A stretch of DNA of 64,000 nt from Flavobacterium aerium (GTDB taxonomy: Bacteria > Bacteroidota > Bacteroidia > Flavobacteriales > Flavobacteriaceae): assembly GCF_030766725.1 (NCBI RefSeq), contig NZ_JARQWR010000010.1, positions 1 through 64,000 of the forward strand, written 5' to 3'. Each line of letters starts with the position of its first letter. Position 1 is the stretch's first letter. Under the pieces are notes generated by a model. It saw only the letters and a program-made list of their open reading frames with translations. It searched no databases and was not told where the DNA came from. Both the position numbers and the translations under genes were made by a program. This document shows, in pieces, positions 33,669 through 41,682 of this stretch.

Positions 33669-36338
33669 ATGAGAAAAAATTTATTTTTACTGATATTCCT
33701 ATGCGTAGGACAGAGTCTTTTGGCTCAAAAAGATACCATTTGGTTCAATAAAGATTGGCAAAAGGTAACTACTAAAAAAGAAGCTGCTTTTTATCGATTA
33801 ACACCTGTTGCCAAAGGAAATGGATATTCTATAACCGATTATTACCTTTCGGGAAAGAAACAAATGGAAGGCTTTTCTCTTTCAAAAGATCAGGATGTTT
33901 TTGAAGGTTCTGCCACTTGGTACAGAGAAGATGGTTCCATTTCTCAAACTGCCGAATACAAGAATGGGCAAATGGATGGAAAACTAGCCACTTTTCTTTC
34001 CAATGGAGAAAAATCTGAAGCAATATATAAGAATAATGAACTGTATGATGGAACGATAATCTATGACTATATAAATTATTACGCTTTAGGAACTGCTAAA
34101 AATGGTGTAATTAGCTATCAAAAAATATACGACCCAAAGAATCCTAAATTTTATTACGAGTATTTCTACGAAGATAACATGGTAAAAAAGCAAGTTTTTT
34201 ACGATGAGAAAGGAAACAAAATAGGAGAAAGTACATATCCAGATGGAAGTTATGGTTCTATAGAAGGTACTTTTGTAGAATACTATTATGATCCTTTTAA
34301 AATTAGATCTATATCCAAATACAAGAATAATCTTCCAGAGCAAAGCATCCTTTATTATAAAAATGGAAAAGTAAAATCTGAAGAGTCCATTTCAGATGTA
34401 ACTCGAACTACATTGTATTATGACAATACTGGAAAACAAATAGGGAAACTTACTGAAACCAAAGGAGATTATGAATCCTATTATCCTCAGGACGGAAATC
34501 AAATCACATTTGACTATAGTCTAGACAATGACAATTTTATACTATACAACAATGAATATGCTGGTGGAAAAATGATTAAATCACTGTATTACACTAATAC
34601 AGGTATCCTTCAAAAAGCCATTCATTATGACGAAAATCAATATGTTACCTTAGAAGAAAATTTTGATGAAAAGGGAAATATTGCCTCAACATTAAGCTAC
34701 AATCCAGAAACAAACCTTCCAATGAATGGTACTTCTATTAGCGATATGGGGATTGTTACTTATAAAGATGGTAAAAAAATTGAAGAAAAAATAACCTACA
34801 AAAACGGGAAAATTTTTAAATCCCAGAAAGGTGAAACAGCTCAATTCTTTGATAGAAAGGGTAAGCTTATGAGTACACTAACAATGTATGACAAATACAA
34901 TTATGGTACATTCGACTCCCCTTTTACAGGAACTGATTATTATTTTAGTGACGATATTCTCTATACAGCCAATAAATATGAAAAGGGAACATTAATTCAA
35001 ACTATTACCTACAATCCTGCGATAACAGATAAATTAGTTACTCAAAACTTGAGTAAATTTGACCCTAATGGAATGCTTATAGAAGAAACCACATATTTCC
35101 AAAATGGCGCAAAAAAGACTGAAATAAAATATGAAAAATACAGCCCTGCAAAAGGCACTTATTATAACGACAAAGGAAAATTACTAAGCACCTATGACTT
35201 CGCCAAAAATACTGGTACTGAATATGGCTATTTTGACGGTACAGACTCTATTGAACACATCAAAACAGCTAAAAACGGAGTTATTACGTACGAGAAGAAA
35301 TATATCTCAGACTACAGCTATAGCACTTACGAAAACACGTATAAATTATTAAGCGAAATTGATTATACTAAAAAAGGGACTTTTTATGATCACAACGGTA
35401 CCACTTATACAGCGACCTACAAAGATGGAAAACCATTAGACGGGAAAACAATAACAGTAGATTACACTTATAAAACGGTATCGAATTTCAAAAATGGGAT
35501 GCTTGATGGTGAACAATTGTATTATGGGTATTACACGAATGCACTCGACAAAAAAGTAAATTACGTAAATGGTACACTACAAGGTATTACCGAAATATAT
35601 ACAGAGGGAGTTTTAGCACAGCAAATCCCATATGAAAATGGAATGGTAAATGGTAATGTATTGTATTTTGACCTTACAGGAAAAAACATTTCGTCTTTGG
35701 AATATGCAAATAATGAAATTCAAAATGGAACAACTACCGAATTTGAAACTTCTTCTACTGTAAATTTCAGACAAAGCGATTATAAAAATGGGAAACTAAC
35801 AGAGAGTAGAATTTACATCAATAATAAAATAGTTCAACAACAAATTCTTGAAAGTGACGAAACATACAACGTAGCTAATTTCTATGAGAATGGAAAACCA
35901 AAATTCAAATACAAAACTAATGCTGACCTATTGCACGGTAAAGTACAGTATTTTGATGAAAAAGGTAAAAAACAATATGAAGCAGAATTCAATAAAGGAA
36001 GTTTAGTAGATGGAGAAATTTGGCTTACAAATTCTACCAATTATTACTTGGAATCTACCGCCAACTATATTAAAATCATAAAAACCAAGAAAGAAATCAA
36101 ATCGCAAGGAATTATTTTACCGAATAAAATTGATTTTGAAATTATTGAGAAAATAACTGATGCTCAATCAAAAAGCAAACTCAATTACGTAATCAAGACC
36201 TCAGAAATTTATCCGTCAGAATTACACAACAACACTCCTCCTTTGTCTTACTATGATTATTCAACAGGACTTATAGATGTTGGTACACCTATAAAATATG
36301 AAGCTCCCCCAGCTCCACAAATAATTGAAGCAAAATAA
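33669..36338 (+). CDS. Large exported MORN/YwqK-type repeat protein
   Basis: 889 residues. Signal peptide MRKNLFLLIFLCVGQSLLAQ, then a conserved head KDTIWFNKDWQKVTTKKEA and many imperfect MORN_2/YwqK units of the type 'YkNGkldG...yyDekGK' (AEYKNGQMDGKLATF, YYNDKGKLLSTY, YKDGKPLDGKT, FKNGMLDGEQLYYG, YENGKPKFKYKT). Such repeats build extended beta-hairpin arrays. Databases label short relatives 'antitoxin YwqK', but there is no toxin partner here, so that name should not be taken literally. The last ~90 residues (QGIILPNKIDFEIIEKI...) lack repeats. A shorter paralogue follows. Confidence 0.8.
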   Translation: MRKNLFLLIFLCVGQSLLAQKDTIWFNKDWQKVTTKKEAAFYRLTPVAKGNGYSITDYYLSGKKQMEGFSLSKDQDVFEGSATWYREDGSISQTAEYKNGQMDGKLATFLSNGEKSEAIYKNNELYDGTIIYDYINYYALGTAKNGVISYQKIYDPKNPKFYYEYFYEDNMVKKQVFYDEKGNKIGESTYPDGSYGSIEGTFVEYYYDPFKIRSISKYKNNLPEQSILYYKNGKVKSEESISDVTRTTLYYDNTGKQIGKLTETKGDYESYYPQDGNQITFDYSLDNDNFILYNNEYAGGKMIKSLYYTNTGILQKAIHYDENQYVTLEENFDEKGNIASTLSYNPETNLPMNGTSISDMGIVTYKDGKKIEEKITYKNGKIFKSQKGETAQFFDRKGKLMSTLTMYDKYNYGTFDSPFTGTDYYFSDDILYTANKYEKGTLIQTITYNPAITDKLVTQNLSKFDPNGMLIEETTYFQNGAKKTEIKYEKYSPAKGTYYNDKGKLLSTYDFAKNTGTEYGYFDGTDSIEHIKTAKNGVITYEKKYISDYSYSTYENTYKLLSEIDYTKKGTFYDHNGTTYTATYKDGKPLDGKTITVDYTYKTVSNFKNGMLDGEQLYYGYYTNALDKKVNYVNGTLQGITEIYTEGVLAQQIPYENGMVNGNVLYFDLTGKNISSLEYANNEIQNGTTTEFETSSTVNFRQSDYKNGKLTESRIYINNKIVQQQILESDETYNVANFYENGKPKFKYKTNADLLHGKVQYFDEKGKKQYEAEFNKGSLVDGEIWLTNSTNYYLESTANYIKIIKTKKEIKSQGIILPNKIDFEIIEKITDAQSKSKLNYVIKTSEIYPSELHNNTPPLSYYDYSTGLIDVGTPIKYEAPPAPQIIEAK

Positions 36339-36360
36339 TCCAGGCTTTGTTGTCTATATT

Positions 36361-36386
36361 AAAAACTCCTTTCTTAAGGAGTTTTT
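36361..36386 (+). terminator. Terminator after the large MORN-type gene
   Basis: AAAAACTCCTT / AAGGAGTTTTT with a 4-base loop and T-run. Confidence 0.88.
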
Positions 36387-36500
36387 TCTTTTTATATACT
36401 CCCAAATTAAACCCTAATCTTGTATTTTTTAAACTTATTTTGGCATGTATTTTTTTAATGATTAAATAATTTTACTTTCTTAATTACTTACCCATTATAC

Positions 36501-37112
36501 ATGAAAAATCCATTACTCTTATTAGTACTATTATCCTTTATCCCATCACTTTCTGCTCAAAAAGACACACTTTGGTTCAATAAGAATTGGCAAAAAGTTA
36601 AAACAAAAAATGAAGCTACTTATTATTTACTAAAAACAAATATTAATTATCAATCAGCATCTACTTATTATTTCCCAGAGAATAAGGAAATAGGGAAACT
36701 TCTAGAACTAAAAAACACCATTGAGAATACTGATTATAGAAATGGGAATACCATAACCTTTACGGGGGAGAATATTTACAAGGATGAAATCTACAAAAAA
36801 GGTAAAATCCGTAAAATCATCTATTATGACACTAATGGAAATATAATGAAAAGAGAAACCTATGATGATAACAAACACATCACCCTTACTGAAAATATAG
36901 ATAAAAAAGGAGCCGTTAAATCGACCTTAACCTATAGCTTAGAAACAGGGCTTCCTTATATGGGACAATTAATTAATGTTACGGCTACTGGAGAAACTAT
37001 TACCACTTATAAGTTTAGTAAAATAGTTAACAAAGAAACAGTATCTAATAATGATATGTTATTTAATGATTCGAAAAAAAATACTTTGAAAAAACAAATA
37101 ACTAAAAGCTAA
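36501..37112 (+). CDS. Short internally deleted paralogue of the MORN-type protein
   Basis: 203 residues. Signal peptide MKNPLLLLVLLSFIPSLSAQ followed by KDTLWFNKNWQKVKTKNEA, nearly identical to the head of the 889-residue neighbour. The remainder aligns with that protein's segment around residues 250-380 (ITLTENIDKKGAVKSTLTYSLETGLP versus VTLEENFDEKGNIASTLSYNPETNLP), so about 200 residues between and everything after have gone. It keeps an open frame, its own leader and its own terminator, so it may still be expressed. Function unknown. Confidence 0.72.
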   Translation: MKNPLLLLVLLSFIPSLSAQKDTLWFNKNWQKVKTKNEATYYLLKTNINYQSASTYYFPENKEIGKLLELKNTIENTDYRNGNTITFTGENIYKDEIYKKGKIRKIIYYDTNGNIMKRETYDDNKHITLTENIDKKGAVKSTLTYSLETGLPYMGQLINVTATGETITTYKFSKIVNKETVSNNDMLFNDSKKNTLKKQITKS

Positions 37113-37155
37113 ACTACGAGACATCTAGTAATAATAGCCTTTACAATCCACTCTA

Positions 37156-37182
37156 AAAAACTCTTTTCATTAAAGAGTTTTT
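37156..37182 (+). terminator. Terminator after the short MORN-type paralogue
   Basis: AAAAACTCTTT / AAAGAGTTTTT with a 5-base loop; similar to the hairpin after the larger copy (36361-36386). Confidence 0.85.
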
Positions 37183-37283
37183 CATTTTCATAACACTACC
37201 TGCAACCCTATGTACTATAATATTTGTCCTAAACAAAAGCTCTAATTGTAAGACTAGTCCACTAGGGTATAAAAATAAAGCCC

Positions 37284-37291
37284 TATTTTTG
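37284..37291 (+). promoter_or_regulatory. Possible -7 box of the M61 peptidase gene
   Basis: TATTTTTG, 47 bases before the ATG. Confidence 0.45.
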
Positions 37292-37338
37292 TAACAAAGC
37301 ATAGAATTATTCGACTTATTCAGATAAAATAAATAATT

Positions 37339-39180
37339 ATGAAAAAACTAGTTTATACGCTTGCATTTGCCTCTCTATTATGGAGTTGTAAACCATCCGC
37401 TAACAAATCATCTCAAATAGACGAGGTTCAAATCTCTGTTGATTTAAATGATGTTAAAGATGATAAAGTAATGGTTATTGTAACACCTCCATCTATTAAA
37501 ACAGACAAAGTTACCTACCATATTCCAAAAATTATCCCAGGAACTTATTCTGAAGATGATTACGGTAAATTCATTGAAAATGTAAAAGCATACGATGCAA
37601 AAGGAAATGCATTGACCGTGGCGAAAGCCGATGATAATTCATGGACAATTAGCAATGCTAAAGCATTAGCAAAATTGACTTATTATGTAAATGACACTTA
37701 TGATATTGAGGATAAACATGACGTATTTTCTCCAGCGGGAACGAACATTCTAGCAGGTGAAAACTTTATGTTGAACACGCATGCTTTCTTTGGTTATTTC
37801 TCAGACAAAAGCGAAGTACCGTACAAACTTACTATTACACATCCAGCAAGTTTATGGGGAGCAACTTCATTAAACGATGCTGATCCAAGTAATGAGAAAG
37901 ACGTATTTACAACAAAACGTTATGCAGAACTGGTAGATAATCCTATCATGTACTCAAAACCAAATTATACTACTTTCAAAGTAGATGATATGGATATCCT
38001 AATCAGTGTGTATTCTCCAAATAATAAATATACTGCTGAGGATATTACTGCGGATATGAAAAAGATGATTACTGCTCAGAAGAAATTCTTAGGACCAATC
38101 AATTCTACTAAAAAATACAGCGTATTATTATACTTATCAGATACGAGTAAACCTGACGCAAAAGGCTTTGGAGCTTTGGAACACAATACTTCTACAACAG
38201 TTGTAATGCCAGAGATGATGCCAAAAGAAGCTTTGATAGAGCAAATGGTAGATGTCGTATCACATGAGTTTTTTCATATTGTAACACCATTAAGCGTACA
38301 CTCTAAAGAAATTCAATACTTCAATTACAACACTCCCAATATGTCCGAACATTTATGGATGTACGAAGGAATCACTGAATATTTTGCAAACTTATTCCAA
38401 GTAAACCAAGGTTTAATTGATGATGATGCATTCTACAAAAGGATTGCTGAAAAAATTACTACTGCAAAACAATTTGGAGACATGAGTTTTACTTACATGA
38501 GTAAAAACATCTTGAAAAAACCGTACAAGGATTCTTACTACAATGTATACCAAAAAGGTACATTGATCGCCATGTGTCTAGACATTCAACTAAGAGAATT
38601 GAGTGGTGGTAAAAAAGGAATTCTAGATTTAATGCAAAAATTATCACATGAATATGGTAACAATAAACCATTTAATGATGAAGAATTGTTCAAGAAAATT
38701 ACCGAATTAACCTATCCAGAAATTGGAACATTCCTAAATACCTATGTAGCAGGAGCAACACCAATTCCTTATGAAAAATATTTTGAAAAAGTAGGTGTAT
38801 CATTTGGTACAGTAGAGACTACTGGAAATCCATTTATAAAAGACAACCAACCTTTTATCACAGTAGATCCTAATACAAAAGAAATTATTGTATTACCAAG
38901 TAATCCTTTAAATGATTTCTTCGTTTCATTAGGCATCAAAGGAAATGATATTATCCAGTCCATCAATGACACCAATTATAACCTTGACAACATTGACGAT
39001 ATGGTTATGATGAGTATGACTTCTATGAAAACCGGAGACCCAATTACGGTAAAAATAAAACGTAACGGAAAAGTACAAACCTTGAAAGGAACTGTAAAAT
39101 TACCTGTTTTCGAATCCGAAGGACTTAAAGCTACAGATGATAGTAAAAAAGCACTTAGAGATGCTTGGTTAAGAGGATAA
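37339..39180 (+). CDS. M61-family glycyl aminopeptidase-like lipoprotein with PDZ domain
   Basis: 613 residues. Lipoprotein signal MKKLVYTLAFASLLWSC. N-terminal beta domain (about 30-190) followed by a thermolysin-like catalytic domain with HEFFH (H309, E310, H313) in VVSHEFFHIVTPLSVHS and the downstream Glu in WMYEGITEYFANLF; a C-terminal PDZ domain (about 490-600: GNPFIKDNQPFITVDP... GIKGNDIIQSINDTNYN... GDPITVKIKRNGK). M61 enzymes of this layout are aminopeptidases with preference for Gly/Ala. Lipid anchoring places it on the periplasmic face or outer membrane. Single gene. Confidence 0.93.
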   Translation: MKKLVYTLAFASLLWSCKPSANKSSQIDEVQISVDLNDVKDDKVMVIVTPPSIKTDKVTYHIPKIIPGTYSEDDYGKFIENVKAYDAKGNALTVAKADDNSWTISNAKALAKLTYYVNDTYDIEDKHDVFSPAGTNILAGENFMLNTHAFFGYFSDKSEVPYKLTITHPASLWGATSLNDADPSNEKDVFTTKRYAELVDNPIMYSKPNYTTFKVDDMDILISVYSPNNKYTAEDITADMKKMITAQKKFLGPINSTKKYSVLLYLSDTSKPDAKGFGALEHNTSTTVVMPEMMPKEALIEQMVDVVSHEFFHIVTPLSVHSKEIQYFNYNTPNMSEHLWMYEGITEYFANLFQVNQGLIDDDAFYKRIAEKITTAKQFGDMSFTYMSKNILKKPYKDSYYNVYQKGTLIAMCLDIQLRELSGGKKGILDLMQKLSHEYGNNKPFNDEELFKKITELTYPEIGTFLNTYVAGATPIPYEKYFEKVGVSFGTVETTGNPFIKDNQPFITVDPNTKEIIVLPSNPLNDFFVSLGIKGNDIIQSINDTNYNLDNIDDMVMMSMTSMKTGDPITVKIKRNGKVQTLKGTVKLPVFESEGLKATDDSKKALRDAWLRG

Positions 39181-39200
39181 TTCAACCTTAAAATCATTAG

Positions 39201-39246
39201 AAAGCCCCAACTTATTGTACTATAAATTGGGGCTTTTTTCTATTTC
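39201..39246 (+). terminator. Terminator after the M61 gene
   Basis: AAAGCCCCAA / TTGGGGCTTT stem with an AT-rich, partly paired 26-base apical part; T-run. Confidence 0.85.
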
Positions 39247-39355
39247 ACAAAATTGCATTTATATCCAGAAAATAATGACACGACACAATGTACAATCATT
39301 CATATATTTTTGTTATTTTGCAACCCAATTATAAAAAGATAATCCTCGTTATTTT

Positions 39356-40069
39356 ATGAAAAAATCTATTGTTGCCTTATTGACGTTATTTCTTATTATT
39401 GCTTGTAATAGCGACAAAAAAGACAAAAATCTTCACATTACTGGTACTGTAAAAGGCTTAAAAAAGGGAACTCTATATATTCAACGTTTTCAGGACAGCT
39501 CATTAGTAGCTTTGGATACCATTATTATGGATGGTAATTCAAACTTCGAAAGTGATATTCATTTGGATTCACCAGAAATGCTTTATCTATTCCTAGATCG
39601 TGGAGTAACAAATTCAATGGATAACAATATTTTGTTTTTTGCCGAACCAGGCAAAATGAACATCAGTACCGATATTGAATCATTCCTATCGAAAGTAAAA
39701 ATCACAGGATCTAAGAATCAAGAGCTATATGATGAATTCAAAAAAATAAAAACTCGTTTTAATGACGAGCATCTTACACTCGTAGAAAGAAACATTAAAG
39801 CCCTGAAAGAAAACAATCCTGATACTTTAAGTAAACTACAACAAGACTACGACAAAGTAACATTGAGAAAATACCGTTATGCGGCTAACTTTGCTCTTAC
39901 CAATGCAGACCATGAGATTGCTCCATATATTGCCTTAACGGAGATTTATGATGCTAATATCAAGTATTTGGATACCATTAAGAAATCGATGTCACCATCT
40001 GTAGCAAAATCTAAATACGGACAAAAATTGACAGAGTACATTGCCGAAAGAAAAAAGGAACAGAAATAA
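39356..40069 (+). CDS. DUF4369-domain lipoprotein
   Basis: 237 residues. Lipoprotein signal MKKSIVALLTLFLIIAC, then a DUF4369 beta-sandwich (HITGTVKGLKKGTLYIQRF, VALDTIIMDGNSNFESDIHL, LFFAEPGKMNISTD) and a helical C-terminus (residues ~125-237). In many Bacteroidota DUF4369 precedes a thioredoxin-like AhpC/TSA domain; that domain is absent here and no CxxC is present, so this is the stand-alone form. Role unknown, probably envelope-associated. Confidence 0.85.
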   Translation: MKKSIVALLTLFLIIACNSDKKDKNLHITGTVKGLKKGTLYIQRFQDSSLVALDTIIMDGNSNFESDIHLDSPEMLYLFLDRGVTNSMDNNILFFAEPGKMNISTDIESFLSKVKITGSKNQELYDEFKKIKTRFNDEHLTLVERNIKALKENNPDTLSKLQQDYDKVTLRKYRYAANFALTNADHEIAPYIALTEIYDANIKYLDTIKKSMSPSVAKSKYGQKLTEYIAERKKEQK

Positions 40070-40098
40070 TAGATTGTAAATCTATTCCAGCCATAAAC

Positions 40099-40130
40099 AA
40101 AAAACCATCTGAATTATCAGATGGTTTTTT
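40099..40130. terminator. Bidirectional terminator
   Basis: AAAAAACCATCTGA / TCAGATGGTTTTTT with a 4-base loop, between the convergent DUF4369 and XRE genes. Confidence 0.92.
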
Positions 40131-40148
40131 TATATTTTATAAAGAAAA

Positions 40149-40574
40149 TTAAATCTTCTTGTCTTGTAATAACTTTTCTAATAAAGCAATTTTCTCTGCT
40201 TTCTCATTATCTAAACGTTCATACAATTCCACAATTTTATCTACTGGGTTAAAACTAAATGTTGAATGATTATGATTTCCAATTGTACCACCCGCTCCTG
40301 TACTAGTAACCTCAGCATTAAATGTATTGATATAACTAATGGTTGCTTCCTCAGTCATATTCTTAATAGCTTCTACAGGGATTTTCAATGCTTTGGCAAT
40401 TTTATCCAAAACCTTTTCTTCAATTTCTTCTTTTTGCTCCAATACAGAGAAATTTTGCTGAGTCATCTCCAGTTCTACAGCAATCGCTTCTTGTTTCACT
40501 CCTAGCATTTCACGCAAACGTCTCACGTTTCGACCATGATGGTTTTTCTTGAATGGTATAGTATCAGCAGTCAT
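40149..40574 (-). CDS. XRE-family helix-turn-helix regulator
   Basis: 141 residues from MTADTIPFKKNHHGRNVRRL; the upstream ATG at 40610 overlaps the -7 box and was rejected. HTH_3 domain at about 15-70 (VRRLREMLGVKQEAIAVELEMTQQNFSVLEQKEEIEEKVLDKIAKAL). A Gly/Ser/Asn linker (TSTGAGGTIGNHNHSTFSF) leads to a C-terminal coiled coil (VDKIVELYERLDNEKAEKIALLEKLLQ) for oligomerisation. The upstream DNA has repeated AAATACAAATT sites, suggesting autoregulation. A coding remnant without a start codon lies on the opposite strand upstream. Confidence 0.88.
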   Translation of the reverse strand: MTADTIPFKKNHHGRNVRRLREMLGVKQEAIAVELEMTQQNFSVLEQKEEIEEKVLDKIAKALKIPVEAIKNMTEEATISYINTFNAEVTSTGAGGTIGNHNHSTFSFNPVDKIVELYERLDNEKAEKIALLEKLLQDKKI

Positions 40575-40607
40575 AATAAAAATTGTTTTAATTGTTTCGA
40601 ACCTAAA

Positions 40608-40615
40608 CAAAAGTA
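40608..40615 (-). promoter_or_regulatory. Promoter -7 box of the XRE gene
   Basis: Minus-strand TACTTTTG, 34 bases before the chosen start. Confidence 0.6.
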
Positions 40616-40663
40616 AAAAGAATAATTGACTAAGCTTTCCCCTAGCGCAATAAATTAGTCGTA

Positions 40664-40704
40664 AAATACAAATTACAACCCTAGAAATACAAATTCTATT
40701 TGTA
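40664..40704. repeat. Operator-like repeats upstream of the XRE gene
   Basis: AAATACAAATT occurs at 40664-40674 and 40685-40695, exactly 21 bases apart (two helical turns), and the second copy is part of the inverted repeat TACAAAT-TCT-ATTTGTA (40688-40704). Three copies of the same heptamer in 41 bases is the layout expected of a cooperative repressor site. Confidence 0.55.
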
Positions 40705-40758
40705 GACTACCCTTCTCAAATCTTATTCCTTTGTGACAATCAACCGTAATACAACTGA

Positions 40759-40929
40759 AGAATACAAGAACTACAGCATGTAGCATCCTCAGAATCTACC
40801 ATTACACGAATCCAGCAAATGATCAAAATCGTAGATCAGATTCATCAAATCAATGCACTTCAGGTCGATTTACAATATTCTCAGAAAGAGTACAACGAGG
40901 TTTATAGTAAATTCAATCTTGTACTTTAG
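40759..40929 (+). pseudogene. Coding remnant lacking a start codon
   Basis: A 56-codon frame with protein-like, helix-rich text (IQELQHVASSESTITRIQQM ... VDLQYSQKEYNEVYSKF, then stop) preceded by an in-frame TGA and without any usable ATG/GTG near its start. It resembles a broken piece of an amphipathic helical protein; I cannot name the family. Positioned between the XRE gene and a tandem tRNA pair, it may be debris of a departed mobile element. Confidence 0.4.
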
Positions 40930-40970
40930 AATTTCAAAGAAATAATGATACGTCGTAACTTCCTATAACG

Positions 40971-41004
40971 AAAAAAGCACCTAACATAGTTAAGTGCTTT
41001 TTTT
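40971..41004 (-). terminator. Terminator of the first tRNA-Thr copy
   Basis: AAAAAAGCACCTAAC / GTTAAGTGCTTTTTT, located just after the tRNA 3' end on the minus strand. Confidence 0.85.
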
Positions 41005-41008
41005 ATTG

Positions 41009-41082
41009 AGCCGATAGAGGGACTCGAACCCACGACCTGCTGATTACAAATCAGCTGCTCTAGCCAGCTGAGCTACATCGGC
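41009..41082 (-). tRNA. tRNA-Thr (UGU), downstream copy
   Basis: 74-nt cloverleaf on the minus strand: acceptor GCCGATG paired with TATCGGC (one G-U), D arm GCTC/GAGC, anticodon arm GCTGA-TTTGTAA-TCAGC with anticodon TGT, T arm GTGGG-TTCGAGT-CCCTC (T-loop TTCGAGT; one G-T closing pair). 3' CCA is not encoded. Identical to the copy at 41210-41283, and 127 bases downstream of it. Confidence 0.96.
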
Positions 41083-41098
41083 CTTTTCAATACGGGTG

Positions 41099-41129
41099 CA
41101 AATATAATCTTGTTTTTAGAATTTCCAAA
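41099..41129 (-). promoter_or_regulatory. Promoter of the downstream tRNA-Thr copy
   Basis: Minus-strand TTTG (41126-41129), 19-base spacer, TATATTTG (41099-41106), 17 bases before the tRNA. Confidence 0.85.
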
Positions 41130-41172
41130 TAAAAAACCAAAAAAATAATGTAAGATTAATCTGTATATAACG

Positions 41173-41204
41173 AAAAAGCGCCTAACCTAAGTTAAGCGCT
41201 TTAT
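41173..41204 (-). terminator. Terminator of the upstream tRNA-Thr copy
   Basis: AAAGCGCCTAAC / GTTAAGCGCTTT. Compared with the other copy (GCAC/GTGC) both sides of one base pair have changed (GCGC/GCGC), so the stem is conserved by covariation. Confidence 0.8.
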
Positions 41205-41209
41205 TATTG

Positions 41210-41283
41210 AGCCGATAGAGGGACTCGAACCCACGACCTGCTGATTACAAATCAGCTGCTCTAGCCAGCTGAGCTACATCGGC
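41210..41283 (-). tRNA. tRNA-Thr (UGU), upstream copy
   Basis: Same 74-nt sequence as the copy at 41009-41082 (anticodon TGT). The repeat unit of about 200 bases includes the promoter, the tRNA and the terminator. Confidence 0.96.
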
Positions 41284-41299
41284 GTTATCAATACGGGTG

Positions 41300-41330
41300 C
41301 AAATATAATCCTGTTTTTAGAATTTCCAAA
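41300..41330 (-). promoter_or_regulatory. Promoter of the upstream tRNA-Thr copy
   Basis: Minus-strand TTTG (41327-41330), 19-base spacer, TATATTTG (41300-41307). Confidence 0.85.
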
Positions 41331-41362
41331 ACAAATTTGCACTTTTTATTGATTTTTTTTTA

Positions 41363-41629
41363 TTACAAGCTGTTGATTTTATCAACTAATTGATTAGCAA
41401 CTTGTTCTAATTCTTGGTGAATTTGTTTGAAGTGAGATTTTTTGTCCTCTACTTTTCTATCGTTTACTTTTGTAATCAATGTGTCGAATGATTTGATAGC
41501 TTCATCAACGATAGCCTCAGATTCTACTGTTGGTTTTCCTACTGTCGACATCTCCCAAATATAAACCGCTTCAATAATATCTCCTAAAACAAAATTAATG
41601 TCTTTCTTTAAATTTCTAACGTTTGCCAT
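41363..41629 (-). CDS. Small conserved helical protein
   Basis: 88 residues (MANVRNLKKDINFVLGDIIEAVYIWEM...). Predicted almost entirely helical, with no signal peptide, no Cys and a balanced charge pattern that suggests two or three packed helices. I recall similar ~88-residue proteins in other flavobacteria but no assigned function. It follows manA by 53 bases but has its own -7 box, so it can be transcribed separately. Basic histone-like character was considered and rejected. Confidence 0.72.
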   Translation of the reverse strand: MANVRNLKKDINFVLGDIIEAVYIWEMSTVGKPTVESEAIVDEAIKSFDTLITKVNDRKVEDKKSHFKQIHQELEQVANQLVDKINSL

Positions 41630-41652
41630 TTTTATAAAATTTTAATTCGGTG

Positions 41653-41660
41653 CAAAACTA
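41653..41660 (-). promoter_or_regulatory. Promoter -7 box of the 88-residue protein gene
   Basis: Minus-strand TAGTTTTG in the manA-downstream gap, 24 bases before the start codon. Confidence 0.5.
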
Positions 41661-41682
41661 CATATAATCTTTCTAATTAGGA

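Noticed and set aside
33669..36338. A toxin-antitoxin system suggested by the 'YwqK antitoxin' type repeats
   Set aside because: The protein is large, exported and without any toxin-like neighbour; the name is a database label for MORN_2 repeats.
33669..37112. DNA repeats of CRISPR or minisatellite type
   Set aside because: The periodicity is at protein level (MORN-like units) with diverged nucleotide sequence; no equal-length repeats and spacers.
41009..41283. Direct repeat that could be att sites of an integrated element
   Set aside because: The repeat contains complete tRNA genes with promoters and terminators, and the 127 bases between hold no foreign genes; it is a tandem tRNA duplication.
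41363..41629. Histone H1-like DNA-binding protein
   Set aside because: No Lys/Ala-rich tail and charge is balanced; it is better described as a small helical protein of unknown function.
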